This document shows, piece after piece, positions 19,765-30,034 of a stretch of DNA of 64,000 nt; positions within the stretch are counted from its first letter, which is position 1; the number at the start of each line of letters is the position of its first letter. A program made the position numbers and the translations under genes. Below the pieces are notes generated by a model. That model was not told the origin of the DNA, did not search any database, and saw nothing but the letters and a program-made list of their open reading frames with translations. Source of the stretch: Candidatus Puniceispirillum marinum IMCC1322 (lineage in GTDB: Bacteria; Pseudomonadota; Alphaproteobacteria; Puniceispirillales; Puniceispirillaceae); contig NC_014010.1 in assembly GCF_000024465.1 (NCBI RefSeq), forward strand, positions 1,116,001 to 1,180,000, written 5' to 3'.

Positions 19765-20352
19765 ATGTTTAAGCTAGTAACACAAAAACGCCGCCACAAT
19801 GTTTTGTTCATGTCGGCCGTTTTTTCTCTTTTAGTGGCTGGTTCGCTTGTCGCACCGACAGCATCTGCCGAGACACGGATCGAAACCGCCATTGGCACGG
19901 TGACACAATCGGATGCGCTAACCACAAGCTATATAAGAGAAACACCAACCGACCAACGCACTTGCCGCAATGAAAATGTGCCAATCTATGGTGAAGCGCA
20001 GGGTGAAAGCTCGGATCTGGGTGCCATGATTATTGGCGGTCTGATAGGATCAGCCGTCGGTAACAAAATGTCGGATAATGATGGCGCAGGTGCCGCTGGT
20101 ACCGTTGCCGGGGCTATACTTGGCCGAGAACATGCCAAAAAGAACAAAAAAGGCCAAAAGATTGTTGGCTATAACCAACAGGAAGTCTGTTCAGTGCAAA
20201 CCGTGATGATTAAGGAAAATATCGAAAAGGTAACCGGTTATCGCAACACAATAGAAGTGGACGGACGTATTATTACGCTAGAAACAAGCACCCCTTTGAC
20301 AACTGGGGCTCGTGTCGAAATCCGCAAAAGCATTACCTATTCTATTCGCTAG
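19765..20352 (+). CDS. Exported glycine-zipper (17-kDa antigen-like) protein
   Basis: 195 residues. Residues 1-35 form a signal peptide with a basic start, a hydrophobic core and a likely cleavage after TASA. A glycine-zipper segment (about 86-121, GGLIGSAVGNKM and AGTVAGAILG) matches the glycine-zipper 2TM / Rickettsia 17-kDa antigen family of envelope proteins. There is no lipobox Cys at the cleavage site, so it is probably a periplasmic or outer-membrane-associated protein rather than a lipoprotein. Single gene, divergent from pdxH, with CAGGA upstream of the ATG. Function unknown. Confidence 0.8.
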   Translation: MFKLVTQKRRHNVLFMSAVFSLLVAGSLVAPTASAETRIETAIGTVTQSDALTTSYIRETPTDQRTCRNENVPIYGEAQGESSDLGAMIIGGLIGSAVGNKMSDNDGAGAAGTVAGAILGREHAKKNKKGQKIVGYNQQEVCSVQTVMIKENIEKVTGYRNTIEVDGRIITLETSTPLTTGARVEIRKSITYSIR

Positions 20353-20492
20353 ATATGATGCTTTGCTAGGCACGATGCGGTAACGCACGCGATAATTATA
20401 ATAATATCAAGGGTGGAAACTGTGTTTCTGCCCTTTATTTATGTCTAGAAGATATGCTGATGCACCGAAGCGCATAGCCTAGGGATGTTTTT

Positions 20493-20527
20493 AAAGCCTT
20501 GCTATTGCGCTTGTTTCGCAAGGCTTT
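20493..20527. repeat. Perfect 10-bp inverted repeat between glycine-zipper gene and fabI
   Basis: AAAGCCTTGC (20493-20502) and GCAAGGCTTT (20518-20527) flank a 15-nt loop. It lies 140 bp after the glycine-zipper stop and about 105 bp before fabI. The stem could stop transcription but no T-run follows on either strand. Confidence 0.45.
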
Positions 20528-20632
20528 ACAATAGCGGTCTGACCCAAAATATGCTATGAACTGGCACAAATCATTATAAAGGCACTAGGGGCACCCGGAG
20601 CCGCACGAATTTTAGTCAGAGGGATAAGGGTA

Positions 20633-21451
20633 ATGAACAATCAAACCACAACAGGTTTCATGCAGGGAAAACGTGGCCTGATTATGGGCGTGGCTAACGA
20701 ACGTTCAATTGCATGGGGGATTGCCTCCAAGCTGGCTGAACAAGGCGCAGAACTTGCCTTCACCTTTCAGGGTGAGGCCTTGCAAAAGCGCGTGGTACCG
20801 CTGGCCGCCTCGGTTGGCAGTGATATTGTTCTGCCATGTGATGTTACCGATGAAGCCAGTATGGACGCGTTATTCGCGACACTTGCCGACAAATGGGGCA
20901 AGTTTGATTTTGTGCTGCATGCAATTGCCTATTCGGATAAGGAAGAGCTGAAAGGTGGCTATGTTGATACCAGCCGCGATAATTTCAGCCGGACGATGGA
21001 TATTTCAGTCTATTCCTTTACCGACGTTGCGCGCCGCGCTACCGATATGATGAATGATGGTGGGGCATTGCTGACACTGACCTATTATGGCGCCGAACGC
21101 GTGATGCCACATTATAATGTCATGGGTGTTGCCAAAGCCGCACTGGAAGCATCTATCCGCTATCTGGCTGTTGATCTGGGCGGACGAAATATCCGCGTCA
21201 ATGGCCTGTCTGCCGGCCCAATGAAAACGCTGGCCGCATCCGGAATTGGCGATTTCCGCTATATTCTGAAATGGAATGAATATAATTCACCATTGAAGCG
21301 CAATGTAACGCTTGATGATGTTGGCGGTGCCGGTGCCTATCTGTTGTCAGACTTATCGTCTGGTGTGACCGGTGAAACGCATCATGTAGATTGCGGCTAT
21401 CATGTCGTCGGCATGAAGGCGGTTGACGCGCCAGATATTTCTGTAGTGTGA
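20633..21451 (+). CDS. fabI: Enoyl-[acyl-carrier-protein] reductase [NADH]
   Basis: 272 residues, classic FabI length. It reduces the trans-2 double bond of enoyl-ACP in the last step of each fatty acid elongation cycle. The Rossmann start [14 protein letters not shown] is present. The catalytic set Tyr151, Tyr161 and Lys168 has the FabI spacing Y-x9-Y-x6-K, which separates it from ordinary short-chain dehydrogenases. The next gene, aroC, starts one base after the stop, so the two are translationally linked. Confidence 0.95.
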   Translation: MNNQTTTGFMQGKRGLIMGVANERSIAWGIASKLAEQGAELAFTFQGEALQKRVVPLAASVGSDIVLPCDVTDEASMDALFATLADKWGKFDFVLHAIAYSDKEELKGGYVDTSRDNFSRTMDISVYSFTDVARRATDMMNDGGALLTLTYYGAERVMPHYNVMGVAKAALEASIRYLAVDLGGRNIRVNGLSAGPMKTLAASGIGDFRYILKWNEYNSPLKRNVTLDDVGGAGAYLLSDLSSGVTGETHHVDCGYHVVGMKAVDAPDISVV

Positions 21452-21452
21452 C

Positions 21453-22547
21453 ATGAGCGATAATAGCTTCGGCAAACTTTTCAATTTTACCAGCTTTGGC
21501 GAAAGTCATGGCCCAGGTATAGGTTGTGTTGTTGATGGCGTGCCGCCAAATCTGACATTGTCTGAGGCTGACATTCAACCCTATCTTGACCGACGCAAAC
21601 CAGGGCAAAACCGCTTTGTTACCCAGCGCAAGGAAGATGATATAGTTGAAATTCTATCTGGCGTTTTCGAAGGCAAGACCACCGGCACGCCAATCGGGCT
21701 TTTGATCCGAAACAAAGATCAGCGGTCAAAGGATTATGGCGATATCGCCACCCAATTCCGCCCAGGCCATGCTGATTACACCTATCAGGCAAAATACGGT
21801 ATCCGTGATTATCGTGGCGGCGGCCGGTCATCAGCCCGCGAAACCGCCGTTCGCGTTGCGGCTGGTGCAATTGCTGATATATTTCTGAAACAGGCGCTAG
21901 GCGCTGATTTCCGCGTTAAAGGCGGGGTTGTGCAGATTGGCCCGCACAAAATTGACCGCGGGAATCTTGACTGGGATGAATGCGATAATAACCCGTTTTT
22001 CTGTCCCGATGCTACGGCAGCTGTTGCATGGGAAACCTATCTTGATGATGTTCGCAAAGCCGGATCATCAGCAGGGGCGATTCTGGAAATTGTCGCTGAT
22101 GGCATTCCAGCCGGATTAGGACAGCCTGTTTATGGCAAGCTTGATACTGAGATTGCCGCGGCGATGATGAGCATCAATGCGGTCAAAGGTGTTGAAATTG
22201 GCACTGGCTTTGATCTGGCTTCAATGGATGGTAGCCATGCTGGCGATCAAATGCATATGGAAGATGGCAGCCCTGCTTTTGACAGTAATCACGCTGGCGG
22301 TATATTGGGTGGCATTTCGTCAGGTGCGCAAATCGTTGCACGCGTGGCGATCAAACCAACATCATCGATACTAACACCTCGCAAATCAGTCGATAAGGAT
22401 GGCAAGGATGTTGAAATCACAACCAAGGGTCGGCATGACCCCTGTGTTGGTATTCGCGGGGTGCCCGTTGCCGAAGCGATGATGACGCTGGTGCTGGCCG
22501 ATATGCTGATGCGCCACCATGCACAATGCGCGATTCTGCCGCGCTAG
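21453..22547 (+). CDS. aroC: Chorismate synthase
   Basis: 364 residues. It converts EPSP to chorismate at the end of the shikimate pathway, using reduced FMN as cofactor. Diagnostic segments are the N-terminal [25 protein letters not shown] and, near the C-terminus, GRHDPC. It starts 1 nt after the fabI stop. Its TAG stop (22545-22547) shares the palindrome CTAG with the TAG stop of tlyA on the other strand. Confidence 0.96.
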   Translation: MSDNSFGKLFNFTSFGESHGPGIGCVVDGVPPNLTLSEADIQPYLDRRKPGQNRFVTQRKEDDIVEILSGVFEGKTTGTPIGLLIRNKDQRSKDYGDIATQFRPGHADYTYQAKYGIRDYRGGGRSSARETAVRVAAGAIADIFLKQALGADFRVKGGVVQIGPHKIDRGNLDWDECDNNPFFCPDATAAVAWETYLDDVRKAGSSAGAILEIVADGIPAGLGQPVYGKLDTEIAAAMMSINAVKGVEIGTGFDLASMDGSHAGDQMHMEDGSPAFDSNHAGGILGGISSGAQIVARVAIKPTSSILTPRKSVDKDGKDVEITTKGRHDPCVGIRGVPVAEAMMTLVLADMLMRHHAQCAILPR

Positions 22548-23341
22548 GTCGGTTTTTGCGCCGCTATCAGAAATTCCTTATTCCCGTCAGGCCCGTCTAT
22601 TGGTGAATGTGTAACCCCAATTAGCCGCCAGCCCATATCGACACAAAGCCAAGCTTTAACAGCGGTGACAACTTTGTCATGCAAGGCGCCGTCTCGCACG
22701 ATACCGCCTTTGCCAACCAACCCCTTACCAACTTCGAATTGTGGCTTAATCAGCGCAATCAACACGGCATCGGGGGCAGCTAGTGCCAGTGCTGCGGGCA
22801 AGACCTTGATCAGCGAAATGAATGACGCATCACAGGTGATCATATCAGGTGCGAAAGGCAAATCAGCCGCTTTCAGATGGCGGGCATTGGTAGCATCCAT
22901 TACTGTGACGCGGGGATCGTTTGCCAGTGTGTCATGAAGTTGGTCGCTACCAACATCAAGCGCAACAACATGCGCCGCCCCATGCGCCAACATGACCTCG
23001 GTAAAACCGCCGGTGCTGGCACCAATATCTAGTGCCTTTTTATCCGCCAGCGAAATAGCGGTAAAGTGATCAAGTGCACCAACAAGTTTCAACCCCGCGC
23101 GGCTGACCCATTTTATGCCAGTCGAGCGCACGTCAAAGACGCAATCAGGCGAGAGGAGCTTGGCGGCTTTGGAAACCAATAGCCCGTCGGCAAAAACGCC
23201 ACCTTCGTCAATCAGACTCTGGGCACGCTCACGCGAAGTGGCGTAGCCAGCCTCAACCAACAGCGCATCAGCACGGCGTTTTGACGATTTCTGCTGGATG
23301 GGGCGGCTGGCCGCATAATGTTTAGACTTGGCTTTGGACAC
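22544..23341 (-). CDS. tlyA: TlyA family rRNA 2'-O-methyltransferase/hemolysin-like protein
   Basis: An S4 RNA-binding domain near the N-terminus ([20 protein letters not shown]) is followed by an FtsJ-like methyltransferase domain with the SAM motif [14 protein letters not shown] and the catalytic-type KPQFEVGKG. Characterised TlyA proteins methylate 16S and/or 23S rRNA ribose. No ATG fits: I take GTG 23341 (265 residues); a TTG at 23359 would add six. Neither has a good ribosome binding site. It is the last gene of xseB-ispA-dxs-tlyA, a common alphaproteobacterial order. Confidence 0.88.
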   Translation of the reverse strand: MSKAKSKHYAASRPIQQKSSKRRADALLVEAGYATSRERAQSLIDEGGVFADGLLVSKAAKLLSPDCVFDVRSTGIKWVSRAGLKLVGALDHFTAISLADKKALDIGASTGGFTEVMLAHGAAHVVALDVGSDQLHDTLANDPRVTVMDATNARHLKAADLPFAPDMITCDASFISLIKVLPAALALAAPDAVLIALIKPQFEVGKGLVGKGGIVRDGALHDKVVTAVKAWLCVDMGWRLIGVTHSPIDGPDGNKEFLIAAQKPT

Positions 23342-23412
23342 AAAAACAAACTGTAACAATAAAAGTAAACAAACATGGCTAAGACAGCCAAAATCTAAAT
23401 CGAATAAGCCTT

Positions 23413-25335
23413 TTACAGCGTGCTAGCCTTGCCCGAGGCCGATGCGCTGGACAGAGATGTTAGCATCCGTTCGATACCTGCCGCATCTATGCCCGCAAGC
23501 GCGAGTTGGCCTGCCTGGCTGTCATGTTCAATATATATATCCGGCAAGGTCATAAGCCGCACCTGCAACCCTGTATCAAGCAAGCCGTGATTGGCCAGAT
23601 ATGTCATCACATGCGCCGAAAAACCACCCGGGCTGTTTTCTTCGACGATTACAAGTTTGCGATAATTTGTTGCCAGATGCGCCAGCAAATCAGTATCAAG
23701 CGGCTTGGCAAAACGGGCATCAGCGACCGCAACGTTCACCCCTTGTACCGCCATTGCATCAGCTGCCGCCAGACAATCAGTTAGCCGCGTTCCCAATGAC
23801 AGGATAGCAATATCGTCGCCTTCACGAATCATCCGCCCTTTGCCAATCGGCAAAATTTCGGCTTCATCAGGCAATTCACAGCCGACACCCTCACCACGTG
23901 GATAGCGTAACGCTGATGGCCCATCATCATAGGCAACCGAGGTTGCCACCATATGTATTAATTCAGCCTCATCCGACGGACACATGATCACCATATTCGG
24001 CAAACAGGACAGATAGGCTACATCATAGATACCTGCATGCGTTGCGCCATCAGCGCCAACAACACCTGCCCGATCAATCGCAAATCGTACCGGCAGATTT
24101 TGCAAACATACATCATGGATCAACTGATCATAGCCACGTTGCAGAAAGGTCGAATAGAGCGCACAGAAAGGCTTCATGCCTTCGCTTGCCATACCGGCGG
24201 CAAAGGTCACCGCATGTTGTTCGGCGATACCAACATCAAAAACACGACTAGGGAATTTTGCCTTGAGCTTATCAAGCCCGGTACCTGACGGCATCGCCGC
24301 TGTTATCGCCACAATTTTACTATCGGCTTCGGCCGCCTTAATAAGGCTATTAGCAAAAACCGAGGTATAGTTTGGTACATTGCCAGCCGACTTTTGCTGG
24401 GTACCGGTGATGATGTCAAATTTTGGAACCGCATGATATTTTTCATGTGATTGATCTTTGAAAGGGTGTCCATGCCCCTTTTCCGTAACCACGTGCAAAA
24501 GAACAGGTCCGTTTGTATGGGTATCACGCAAATTTTTCAAAATCGGTAGCAGCTGGTTCACATCATGCCCGTCAAGCGGCCCGATATGCATAAACCCAAG
24601 CTGGCTGAAAACCGAATTGACGCCAATAAGATCGCGGGCAACATCTTTTGCACGGCGCGCTGTACGCTCTATTTCGGCTGGAAACTTGCTGGTCACTTCG
24701 CGGACAAGATCACGAATGGAATGGAAAGGTTCAGATGTAATCAGACGGGACAGATAACTGCTCATCGCGCCCACTGGCTGTGAAATCGACATATCATTAT
24801 CATTCAGAATGACGATCAGGCGGCTTTCGGACGCACCCGCATTATTCATCGCTTCATATGCCATGCCCGCGCTCATCGCACCATCGCCAATAACCGCAAT
24901 GACATTGCGCGGTGTTGATTGCAGATCACTGGCAACAGCCATGCCCAGACCGGCCGAAATGGACGTTGACGAGTGCCCAGCTCCAAAGGGATCAAATTCA
25001 GATTCATCGCGCTTGGTAAAGCCCGACAGACCATCGCGCTGGCGCAAGGTTTCAATACGATCCCGCCGACCTGTCAGTATCTTGTGCGGATAGGCCTGAT
25101 GCCCGACATCCCAGATCAGGCGATCATCAGGCGTGTTAAACACATAATGCAAGGCAACAGTCAGTTCGACAACACCAAGGCCCGCGCCAAGATGCCCCCC
25201 TGTTTTGGCAACCGCGCGGATCGTTTCATGACGTAATTCAGCAGCTAGACGTTGTAGATCCGATTCAGGGATACGCCGTAAATCCTTGATGGCCGAAATC
25301 TTATCAAGCAAAGGTGTCTTATTATCATCGGTCAT
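23413..25335 (-). CDS. dxs: 1-deoxy-D-xylulose-5-phosphate synthase
   Basis: 640 residues, full length. This thiamine-diphosphate enzyme condenses pyruvate with glyceraldehyde 3-phosphate in the first step of the MEP isoprenoid pathway. Visible motifs are [15 protein letters not shown], the ThDP motif [18 protein letters not shown] and [15 protein letters not shown] of the transketolase-like pyrimidine domain. It lies downstream of ispA and upstream of tlyA on the same strand. Confidence 0.96.
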   Translation of the reverse strand: MTDDNKTPLLDKISAIKDLRRIPESDLQRLAAELRHETIRAVAKTGGHLGAGLGVVELTVALHYVFNTPDDRLIWDVGHQAYPHKILTGRRDRIETLRQRDGLSGFTKRDESEFDPFGAGHSSTSISAGLGMAVASDLQSTPRNVIAVIGDGAMSAGMAYEAMNNAGASESRLIVILNDNDMSISQPVGAMSSYLSRLITSEPFHSIRDLVREVTSKFPAEIERTARRAKDVARDLIGVNSVFSQLGFMHIGPLDGHDVNQLLPILKNLRDTHTNGPVLLHVVTEKGHGHPFKDQSHEKYHAVPKFDIITGTQQKSAGNVPNYTSVFANSLIKAAEADSKIVAITAAMPSGTGLDKLKAKFPSRVFDVGIAEQHAVTFAAGMASEGMKPFCALYSTFLQRGYDQLIHDVCLQNLPVRFAIDRAGVVGADGATHAGIYDVAYLSCLPNMVIMCPSDEAELIHMVATSVAYDDGPSALRYPRGEGVGCELPDEAEILPIGKGRMIREGDDIAILSLGTRLTDCLAAADAMAVQGVNVAVADARFAKPLDTDLLAHLATNYRKLVIVEENSPGGFSAHVMTYLANHGLLDTGLQVRLMTLPDIYIEHDSQAGQLALAGIDAAGIERMLTSLSSASASGKASTL

Positions 25336-25487
25336 CTATATCAGTCCATTCATGTCAGGCAGCTTACATGCTTGCATTACTATATTGGGTTGCCGCCAGC
25401 TTTTGAAGACTAGACATTATTATCTTTACCGCATTTTTGGCCGGAGTCAAATTTTCGACATTCATCAGATTATCAGATCATCAGACC

Positions 25488-26396
25488 CTAGGATCGGCGG
25501 GCGACAGCAAAGCCAGCCAAAGCCCGAAGATAGGCCGCAGCATCCTGCCATGGTGCCAATGCCATCTGCGCATTATCAACCAAGCTGGTAGCTTCGGTTT
25601 TGGCCTTGGCCACACCCATAAGCGTTACAAAGCTGGCTTTGCCTTTGATCGCATCTTGTCCCACCGGCTTGCCCATTCCATCAGAATCACCGTCATAATC
25701 AAGCAGATCATCGGCAATCTGAAATGCCAAACCCAATTTATCAGCATAAGCCACTATCGCATTGACCAAGGTCGATGACGCCTCCCCAACAAGCGCACCA
25801 CAACTAGCCGCACAGACAATAAGCGCACCTGTTTTCATCATCTGCATCTGTTCTGTTTCGGCCAGCGTCAGGGTGCGCGTTTCAGCCTGCAGATCAAGCA
25901 TCTGCCCCCCCGCCATACCTGCCAGACCAGAGGCGCGCGCAAGCGTTGTAACAAGCGCAACACGCACGGCTGGATCAGGATGCGTCGCGTCATCTGCCAG
26001 AATTTCAAAAGCAAGTGTTTGCAAGGCATCACCAGCCAGTATCGCCGTCGCTTCGTCATAGGCTATATGACAGCTAGACTTACCACGTCTTGTATCGGCA
26101 TCATCCATGGCCGGTAAATCGTCATGAATCAGTGAATAAGCATGCAAACATTCCAGTGCCGCCGCCACGCGCAAAGCGCGGCTATCGATATATGTGCTGG
26201 CATCACTTTCAGTTGCGGCAAGCCGCGCCGCACCCAGCACAAGCCCAGCACGCATTCGTTTACCACCATTCAGCACGGCATAACGCATGGCATCGACAAG
26301 ACGGGGTGCCTGCATGGATTGCGCATTAAAAATCATATCCAGCATGTCGGCGCACTGATCCGCATCAGTGGCAAGCTGCGCTGTAAAATCAGTCAT
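25488..26396 (-). CDS. ispA: Farnesyl diphosphate synthase (polyprenyl synthetase)
   Basis: 302 residues from ATG 26396. Both aspartate-rich prenyltransferase motifs are present: DDLPAMDD (starting near residue 92) and DDLLDYD. It makes farnesyl diphosphate from IPP and DMAPP. An alternative GTG at 26408 overlaps the xseB stop (GTGA); I prefer ATG 26396 because the GAAGGG before it is at a usable distance, while it directly abuts the GTG. The xseB-ispA-dxs order places it firmly in isoprenoid synthesis. Confidence 0.92.
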   Translation of the reverse strand: MTDFTAQLATDADQCADMLDMIFNAQSMQAPRLVDAMRYAVLNGGKRMRAGLVLGAARLAATESDASTYIDSRALRVAAALECLHAYSLIHDDLPAMDDADTRRGKSSCHIAYDEATAILAGDALQTLAFEILADDATHPDPAVRVALVTTLARASGLAGMAGGQMLDLQAETRTLTLAETEQMQMMKTGALIVCAASCGALVGEASSTLVNAIVAYADKLGLAFQIADDLLDYDGDSDGMGKPVGQDAIKGKASFVTLMGVAKAKTEATSLVDNAQMALAPWQDAAAYLRALAGFAVARRS

Positions 26397-26404
26397 TAAG
26401 AAGG

Positions 26405-26671
26405 TCACCCTTCGCCAGATGCGAACGGTGTCGTTTCAGTGGGCACCGCGCCATCAGCAGGCAATTTAATCTGCTCTACCTTCATCCGCGCTTCTTCAAG
26501 ACGCGCCTGACAATGCGCCTTTAGCTGTGTGCCACGTTCAAAAGCCTTGATCGCATCATCAAGCGACACATCACCACGTTCCAGAGATGTCACAATCGTC
26601 TCTAACTCTCGCAGTGCGTCTTCAAAACTTATTGTTTCAAAATTGGCGGTTTTGGTTTCGTTCTGGCTCAT
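26405..26671 (-). CDS. xseB: Exodeoxyribonuclease VII small subunit
   Basis: 88 residues. The segment SFEDALRELETIVTSLERGDVSLDDAIKAFERG is diagnostic of XseB in outline (FEDAL, LE-IV--LE-G, AF-RG). It partners with XseA in degrading single-stranded DNA. First gene of the xseB-ispA-dxs-tlyA operon, with AGGGG upstream of the ATG. Confidence 0.92.
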   Translation of the reverse strand: MSQNETKTANFETISFEDALRELETIVTSLERGDVSLDDAIKAFERGTQLKAHCQARLEEARMKVEQIKLPADGAVPTETTPFASGEG

Positions 26672-26698
26672 TCACCTACCCCTTGCTATGACGGTATG

Positions 26699-27166
26699 TT
26701 ACTCGCCAGCAAGGGTTGTGGCAATGGATTTGACCATTTCCGAAATGCGTTTTCGCACAAGTGGTTTTTCAATTGAATAATAGCTACGCACTAGCTCCAG
26801 CGTCTCACGACGTGCCATGGGATCCTTGATTTGTTCATCCACCAGATCCAGAATTTCGCCACCACGCGATATCCGCCGCGGCGAACTTTGCATTGTATTT
26901 TCTGTCATGTCGTCAAAGAAATAATTAATCGGCACATCCAGAATCTGTCCAATATCCCATAGGCGTGATGCACTGATCCGGTTCGCGCCTCGCTCATATT
27001 TCTGAACCTGTTGAAAGGTTATATTCAGCTCGGTGCCAAGTTGTTCCTGGCTCATGCCAAGCAAGGTTCGGCGCAGACGAACACGTTTGCCTACATGCAT
27101 ATCAACAGCGTTATTGTTCGTTATACGAAAATTTCGTTCTGTGCGTTCTTCATCTAGATTGGCCAT
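26699..27166 (-). CDS. XRE-family HTH regulator (PraR/SinR-like)
   Basis: 155 residues from ATG 27166. The helix-turn-helix region VGKRVRLRRTLLGMSQEQLG (about 26-45) continues into ITFQQVQKYERGANRIS and PINYFFDD, a layout conserved in alphaproteobacterial PraR-like regulators, which in rhizobia affect quorum sensing, biofilm and symbiosis genes. A TTG at 27172 is in frame but too close to AGGAG; the ATG has better spacing. It stands alone between pip and xseB. Confidence 0.85.
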   Translation of the reverse strand: MANLDEERTERNFRITNNNAVDMHVGKRVRLRRTLLGMSQEQLGTELNITFQQVQKYERGANRISASRLWDIGQILDVPINYFFDDMTENTMQSSPRRISRGGEILDLVDEQIKDPMARRETLELVRSYYSIEKPLVRKRISEMVKSIATTLAGE

Positions 27167-27308
27167 GGACAATAATCTCCTAGGATGATTCCGTTTACAC
27201 CTGATGAATTAAATTTGTTACTCGCGGTTGTATCGGGCAGGTGCCAATGTTCAAAACTATTAAAGTTTATACTAATTTACTTTTTTGACTGCCTGGAAAA
27301 TAACCCTT

Positions 27309-28253
27309 TTAAATATACGCGTCCAAGGCAGATAAAAGTGCCTGAGCAATACCCGACTCGAATGTCGAGTGTCCGGCGTTATCAACAAGTTGCAACTTAG
27401 CCTTTTTGCCCCAATGATGCGCCAAACTAGCAGCTGTCATCGGCGGGCAAATCACATCATGTCGGCCTTGTATTATATCGATTGGTAAATGCTGCACAAG
27501 CTTGATGTGATTCATGATATGCCCATCAGGCATAAAACAACGATTCATAAAGTAATACGCCTCAAGCCGCGCCATGGTCAATGCCGATTTTCCACTGACA
27601 TAACGTTGTTCGGCGCGCAAGGTCGAACAGGATGTTTCGTAGGATGACCAGCTATTCGCTGCCGGTTGATGGACCATATTATCATCACTCATCAGGCGAT
27701 GATAATAATTCTCTAACAGGTTGCCACGTTCATTCAGCGGCAGAAAATTGACAAAACGTGCATGCGCTTCGGGAAAAAAACGTCCCATTTCGTAGAGAAA
27801 CCAATCCACTTCGGCGTCACTACCCAGAAAAATGCCCCGCAGAATCAACCCCTGAACATGTTCCGGATAGGCGATGGCATAAGCCAATGCCAAGGTGCTG
27901 CCCCATGACCCACCAAACAATAGAAACTGATCAATGCCAAGCTGTTTGCGCAGTGTTTCAATATCTTCAATTAAATGCAGGGTTGTATTATCGGCAGTTT
28001 CGCCCAATGGGGTTGATCGGCCTGATCCACGTTGGTCAAACAAAATTGTCCGAAACTTATTTGGATTAAACAGCCGCCGGTGAACTGGCGAAATGCCGGC
28101 ACCTGGCCCCCCATGCAAAAACAGAACCGGAATGCCATCAGCATTGCCACATTGTTCAAAATAGATTCGATGCTGTTGCTGTTCCAGCCAGCCTGTTTGA
28201 AAAGGCATAACCGGATCGAAAAGGTCAATGTCCTGAATAAACGCGTTTGTCAT
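27309..28253 (-). CDS. pip: Proline iminopeptidase
   Basis: 314 residues from ATG 28253 (a GTG directly precedes it). It is an alpha/beta hydrolase of peptidase family S33, releasing N-terminal proline. Motifs: oxyanion HGGPGAG, DQRGSGRS, the nucleophile elbow GGSWGS, GRHDVICPP near the catalytic Asp, and the His in DNAGHST. It is presumably cytoplasmic, since no signal peptide is visible. Confidence 0.92.
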   Translation of the reverse strand: MTNAFIQDIDLFDPVMPFQTGWLEQQQHRIYFEQCGNADGIPVLFLHGGPGAGISPVHRRLFNPNKFRTILFDQRGSGRSTPLGETADNTTLHLIEDIETLRKQLGIDQFLLFGGSWGSTLALAYAIAYPEHVQGLILRGIFLGSDAEVDWFLYEMGRFFPEAHARFVNFLPLNERGNLLENYYHRLMSDDNMVHQPAANSWSSYETSCSTLRAEQRYVSGKSALTMARLEAYYFMNRCFMPDGHIMNHIKLVQHLPIDIIQGRHDVICPPMTAASLAHHWGKKAKLQLVDNAGHSTFESGIAQALLSALDAYI

Positions 28254-28327
28254 CACTTGATGTTGATCATTCTCACCATTTACATAGCTAACAGCAGGGC
28301 GGAATAATACGCCACAACCAAAGGACG

Positions 28328-28834
28328 TTACGCGGCCTCAGCCATCATATCTTCGAGTTTTAATGCCGCCGCATCCTGATCAATCTTTTCAATCGCAGCA
28401 TATTCACGCGCCAGACGCTCTAGCGCGGCCTGATACATCTGTCGCTCCGAATAGGATTGTTCAGATTGATTTGTTCGCCGGTGCAAATCACGGACAACCT
28501 CGGCAATCGAAACTGGATCACCTGATTTGATTTTTGTTTCATATTCAGCCGCCCGACGCGACCACATGGTCCGGCGCACGCGCGCTTTGCCCTGCAAAGT
28601 GGTGATAGCCTGATCCATTTGCTTGCTTGAGCTAAGCGTCCGCAGTCCAAGTGTCTTGGCTTTTTCCATCGGCACACGTAATGTCATGCGATCCTGTTCA
28701 AAGCGTACCACAAGCATTTCCAGTTCAATGCCCGCAACTTCACGTGTTTCGGTTCCAAGAATTCTGCCAACACCATGGGTTGGATATACAACAAAATCGC
28801 CTTCTTCGAAGGCGGCGTCTGATTTACGTGCCAT
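28328..28834 (-). CDS. carD: CarD/CdnL family transcription regulator
   Basis: 168 residues. The N-terminal CarD-CdnL-TRCF domain (FEEGDFVVYPTHGVGRI, VVRFEQDRMTLRVPM) binds RNA polymerase beta; the C-terminal helical part (WSRRAAEYETKI) contacts promoter DNA. Family members stabilise open complexes at rRNA and growth-related promoters. AGGGA lies upstream of the ATG. A strong sigma-70 type promoter lies about 165 nt upstream (29003-29031). Confidence 0.93.
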   Translation of the reverse strand: MARKSDAAFEEGDFVVYPTHGVGRILGTETREVAGIELEMLVVRFEQDRMTLRVPMEKAKTLGLRTLSSSKQMDQAITTLQGKARVRRTMWSRRAAEYETKIKSGDPVSIAEVVRDLHRRTNQSEQSYSERQMYQAALERLAREYAAIEKIDQDAAALKLEDMMAEAA

Positions 28835-29159
28835 TTTGTTTCCCTAATGTCTGCCATGAGACAATTGTAGCCATGAGCCACTAAGTTATATCGATATACA
28901 AAATCCATATGCTGTCCGGCGATGTGCAAACCAACCCTCTAGGGCCAGTCAAACCAACATTGCCAAGACAACATTAAAATTTATCCTGTATGTGCAGACG
29001 GTATTATACACAAATCTGGCTCATATGACAATTGCATCTATATACGACGTCCGCCGCATCAATCGCCGCATCCAGAAATCAATATATTTGTTATTAACTG
29101 GATCATGCCACAATGACTGGTACTGGAAGATTAACTAGCTTTTGGGTTGTCAGCTGTTA
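28835..29159. other. 325-bp intergenic region carrying the carD promoter
   Basis: Between carD and the upstream ferredoxin gene, both minus-strand. Apart from the promoter at 29003-29031 I see no gene, tRNA or clear terminator. The long leader could hold regulatory structure but no known riboswitch core is recognisable. Confidence 0.5.
29003..29031 (-). promoter_or_regulatory. Strong sigma-70 promoter for carD
   Basis: On the minus strand TTGTCA (29031-29026), a 17-nt spacer and TATAAT (29008-29003) form a near-consensus promoter facing carD. The predicted 5' untranslated leader is about 160 nt. Confidence 0.75.
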
Positions 29160-29498
29160 CTAGTTACCTTTTCCCGGCGCTTTGGTAAAATATTTATCAA
29201 ATTTACCAGTTTCGCTTTCGGCCGCTTTGGCATTCGGCATTTCATCAATCTTTTGACCGATATTTGGCCAGATTTCAGACATGTCACGATTTAGATCAAG
29301 CCATTTTGTGGCTTCTGGCTCACTATCAGGCAAAATAGCTTCGGGCGGACATTCAGGCTCACAAACACCGCAATCGATACATTCATCTGGATGAATGACC
29401 AGCATATTTTCACCTTCATAAAAACAATCGACCGGACATACTTCGACGCAGTCGGTATATTTACAATTGATACAGTTTTCATTGACGATATAAGTCAT
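29160..29498 (-). CDS. fdxA: 7Fe ferredoxin (FdxA type)
   Basis: 112 residues from ATG 29498; an in-frame TTG at 29507 would add three. The N-terminal cluster region has Cys9, Cys12, Cys17 and Cys21 in [17 protein letters not shown] and a second set in [15 protein letters not shown], the pattern of [3Fe-4S][4Fe-4S] ferredoxins. The C-terminal extension ending in KAPGKGN is usual for alphaproteobacterial FdxA. It transfers electrons in the cytoplasm; partner unknown. Confidence 0.94.
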   Translation of the reverse strand: MTYIVNENCINCKYTDCVEVCPVDCFYEGENMLVIHPDECIDCGVCEPECPPEAILPDSEPEATKWLDLNRDMSEIWPNIGQKIDEMPNAKAAESETGKFDKYFTKAPGKGN

Positions 29499-29572
29499 GT
29501 CGGTCAATCCCGTAGGCTTAGTGCTATTCTGCTGTGGTGTTTACAAGTGGCTAAGATGTAGCCTAGATAAGA

Positions 29573-30034
29573 TTAGGCTTCAAGACCCAGACGCGCGCGG
29601 GCGCTATTTGCCGCATGTGCAGAGGCGACATCATCAATATAGAGCAAACCGGCAAGCCGCCGCATGAGTTGGGCTTCGTAATCATGCAACACGCCATCAG
29701 CCAGCACCACCATCCAGATCATTTCCATGATAATAGCGCGTTCTTCGGCATCGGTATCATTGCGGATCTGGCGGGTAATGCCAGAAATCTCAACACGATC
29801 ATCATAGTCTTGACGTGCTTTCTCGATCATTTCGTCAATGACATCCGGTGTCATCGATAGCTGGTGTTCAAGCGCGGTGGCAATTGCCATACGCTCGGCA
29901 TCACCAAGTGTACCATCGGCCATTGCCGCTTCGATCAAAAGTCCGGCAACCGTTGCCGCCCATTCGGAATCATCATCCGGCGTTTCGGCAATTTCATTAT
30001 AGGTTTTTACCCAGCTTGTTAGTTTATTCAGCAT
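29573..30034 (-). CDS. TerB-family (DjlA N-terminal-like) protein
   Basis: 153 residues, all-helical, with two acidic repeats AMADGTLGDAER and VLADGVLHDYE typical of the TerB/tellurite-resistance fold. The family binds metal or partners at membranes, but standalone alphaproteobacterial members have no defined role. Its ATG directly abuts the stop of the S4-domain gene, so it is the third gene of the helicase-S4-TerB operon. A short inverted repeat AGCCTA/TAGGCT (29560-29579) overlaps its end. Confidence 0.8.
   Translation of the reverse strand: MLNKLTSWVKTYNEIAETPDDDSEWAATVAGLLIEAAMADGTLGDAERMAIATALEHQLSMTPDVIDEMIEKARQDYDDRVEISGITRQIRNDTDAEERAIIMEMIWMVVLADGVLHDYEAQLMRRLAGLLYIDDVASAHAANSARARLGLEA

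Noticed and set aside
20493-20527. Rho-independent terminator
   Set aside because: The stem is good but no T-run follows on either strand, so it is listed only as an inverted repeat.
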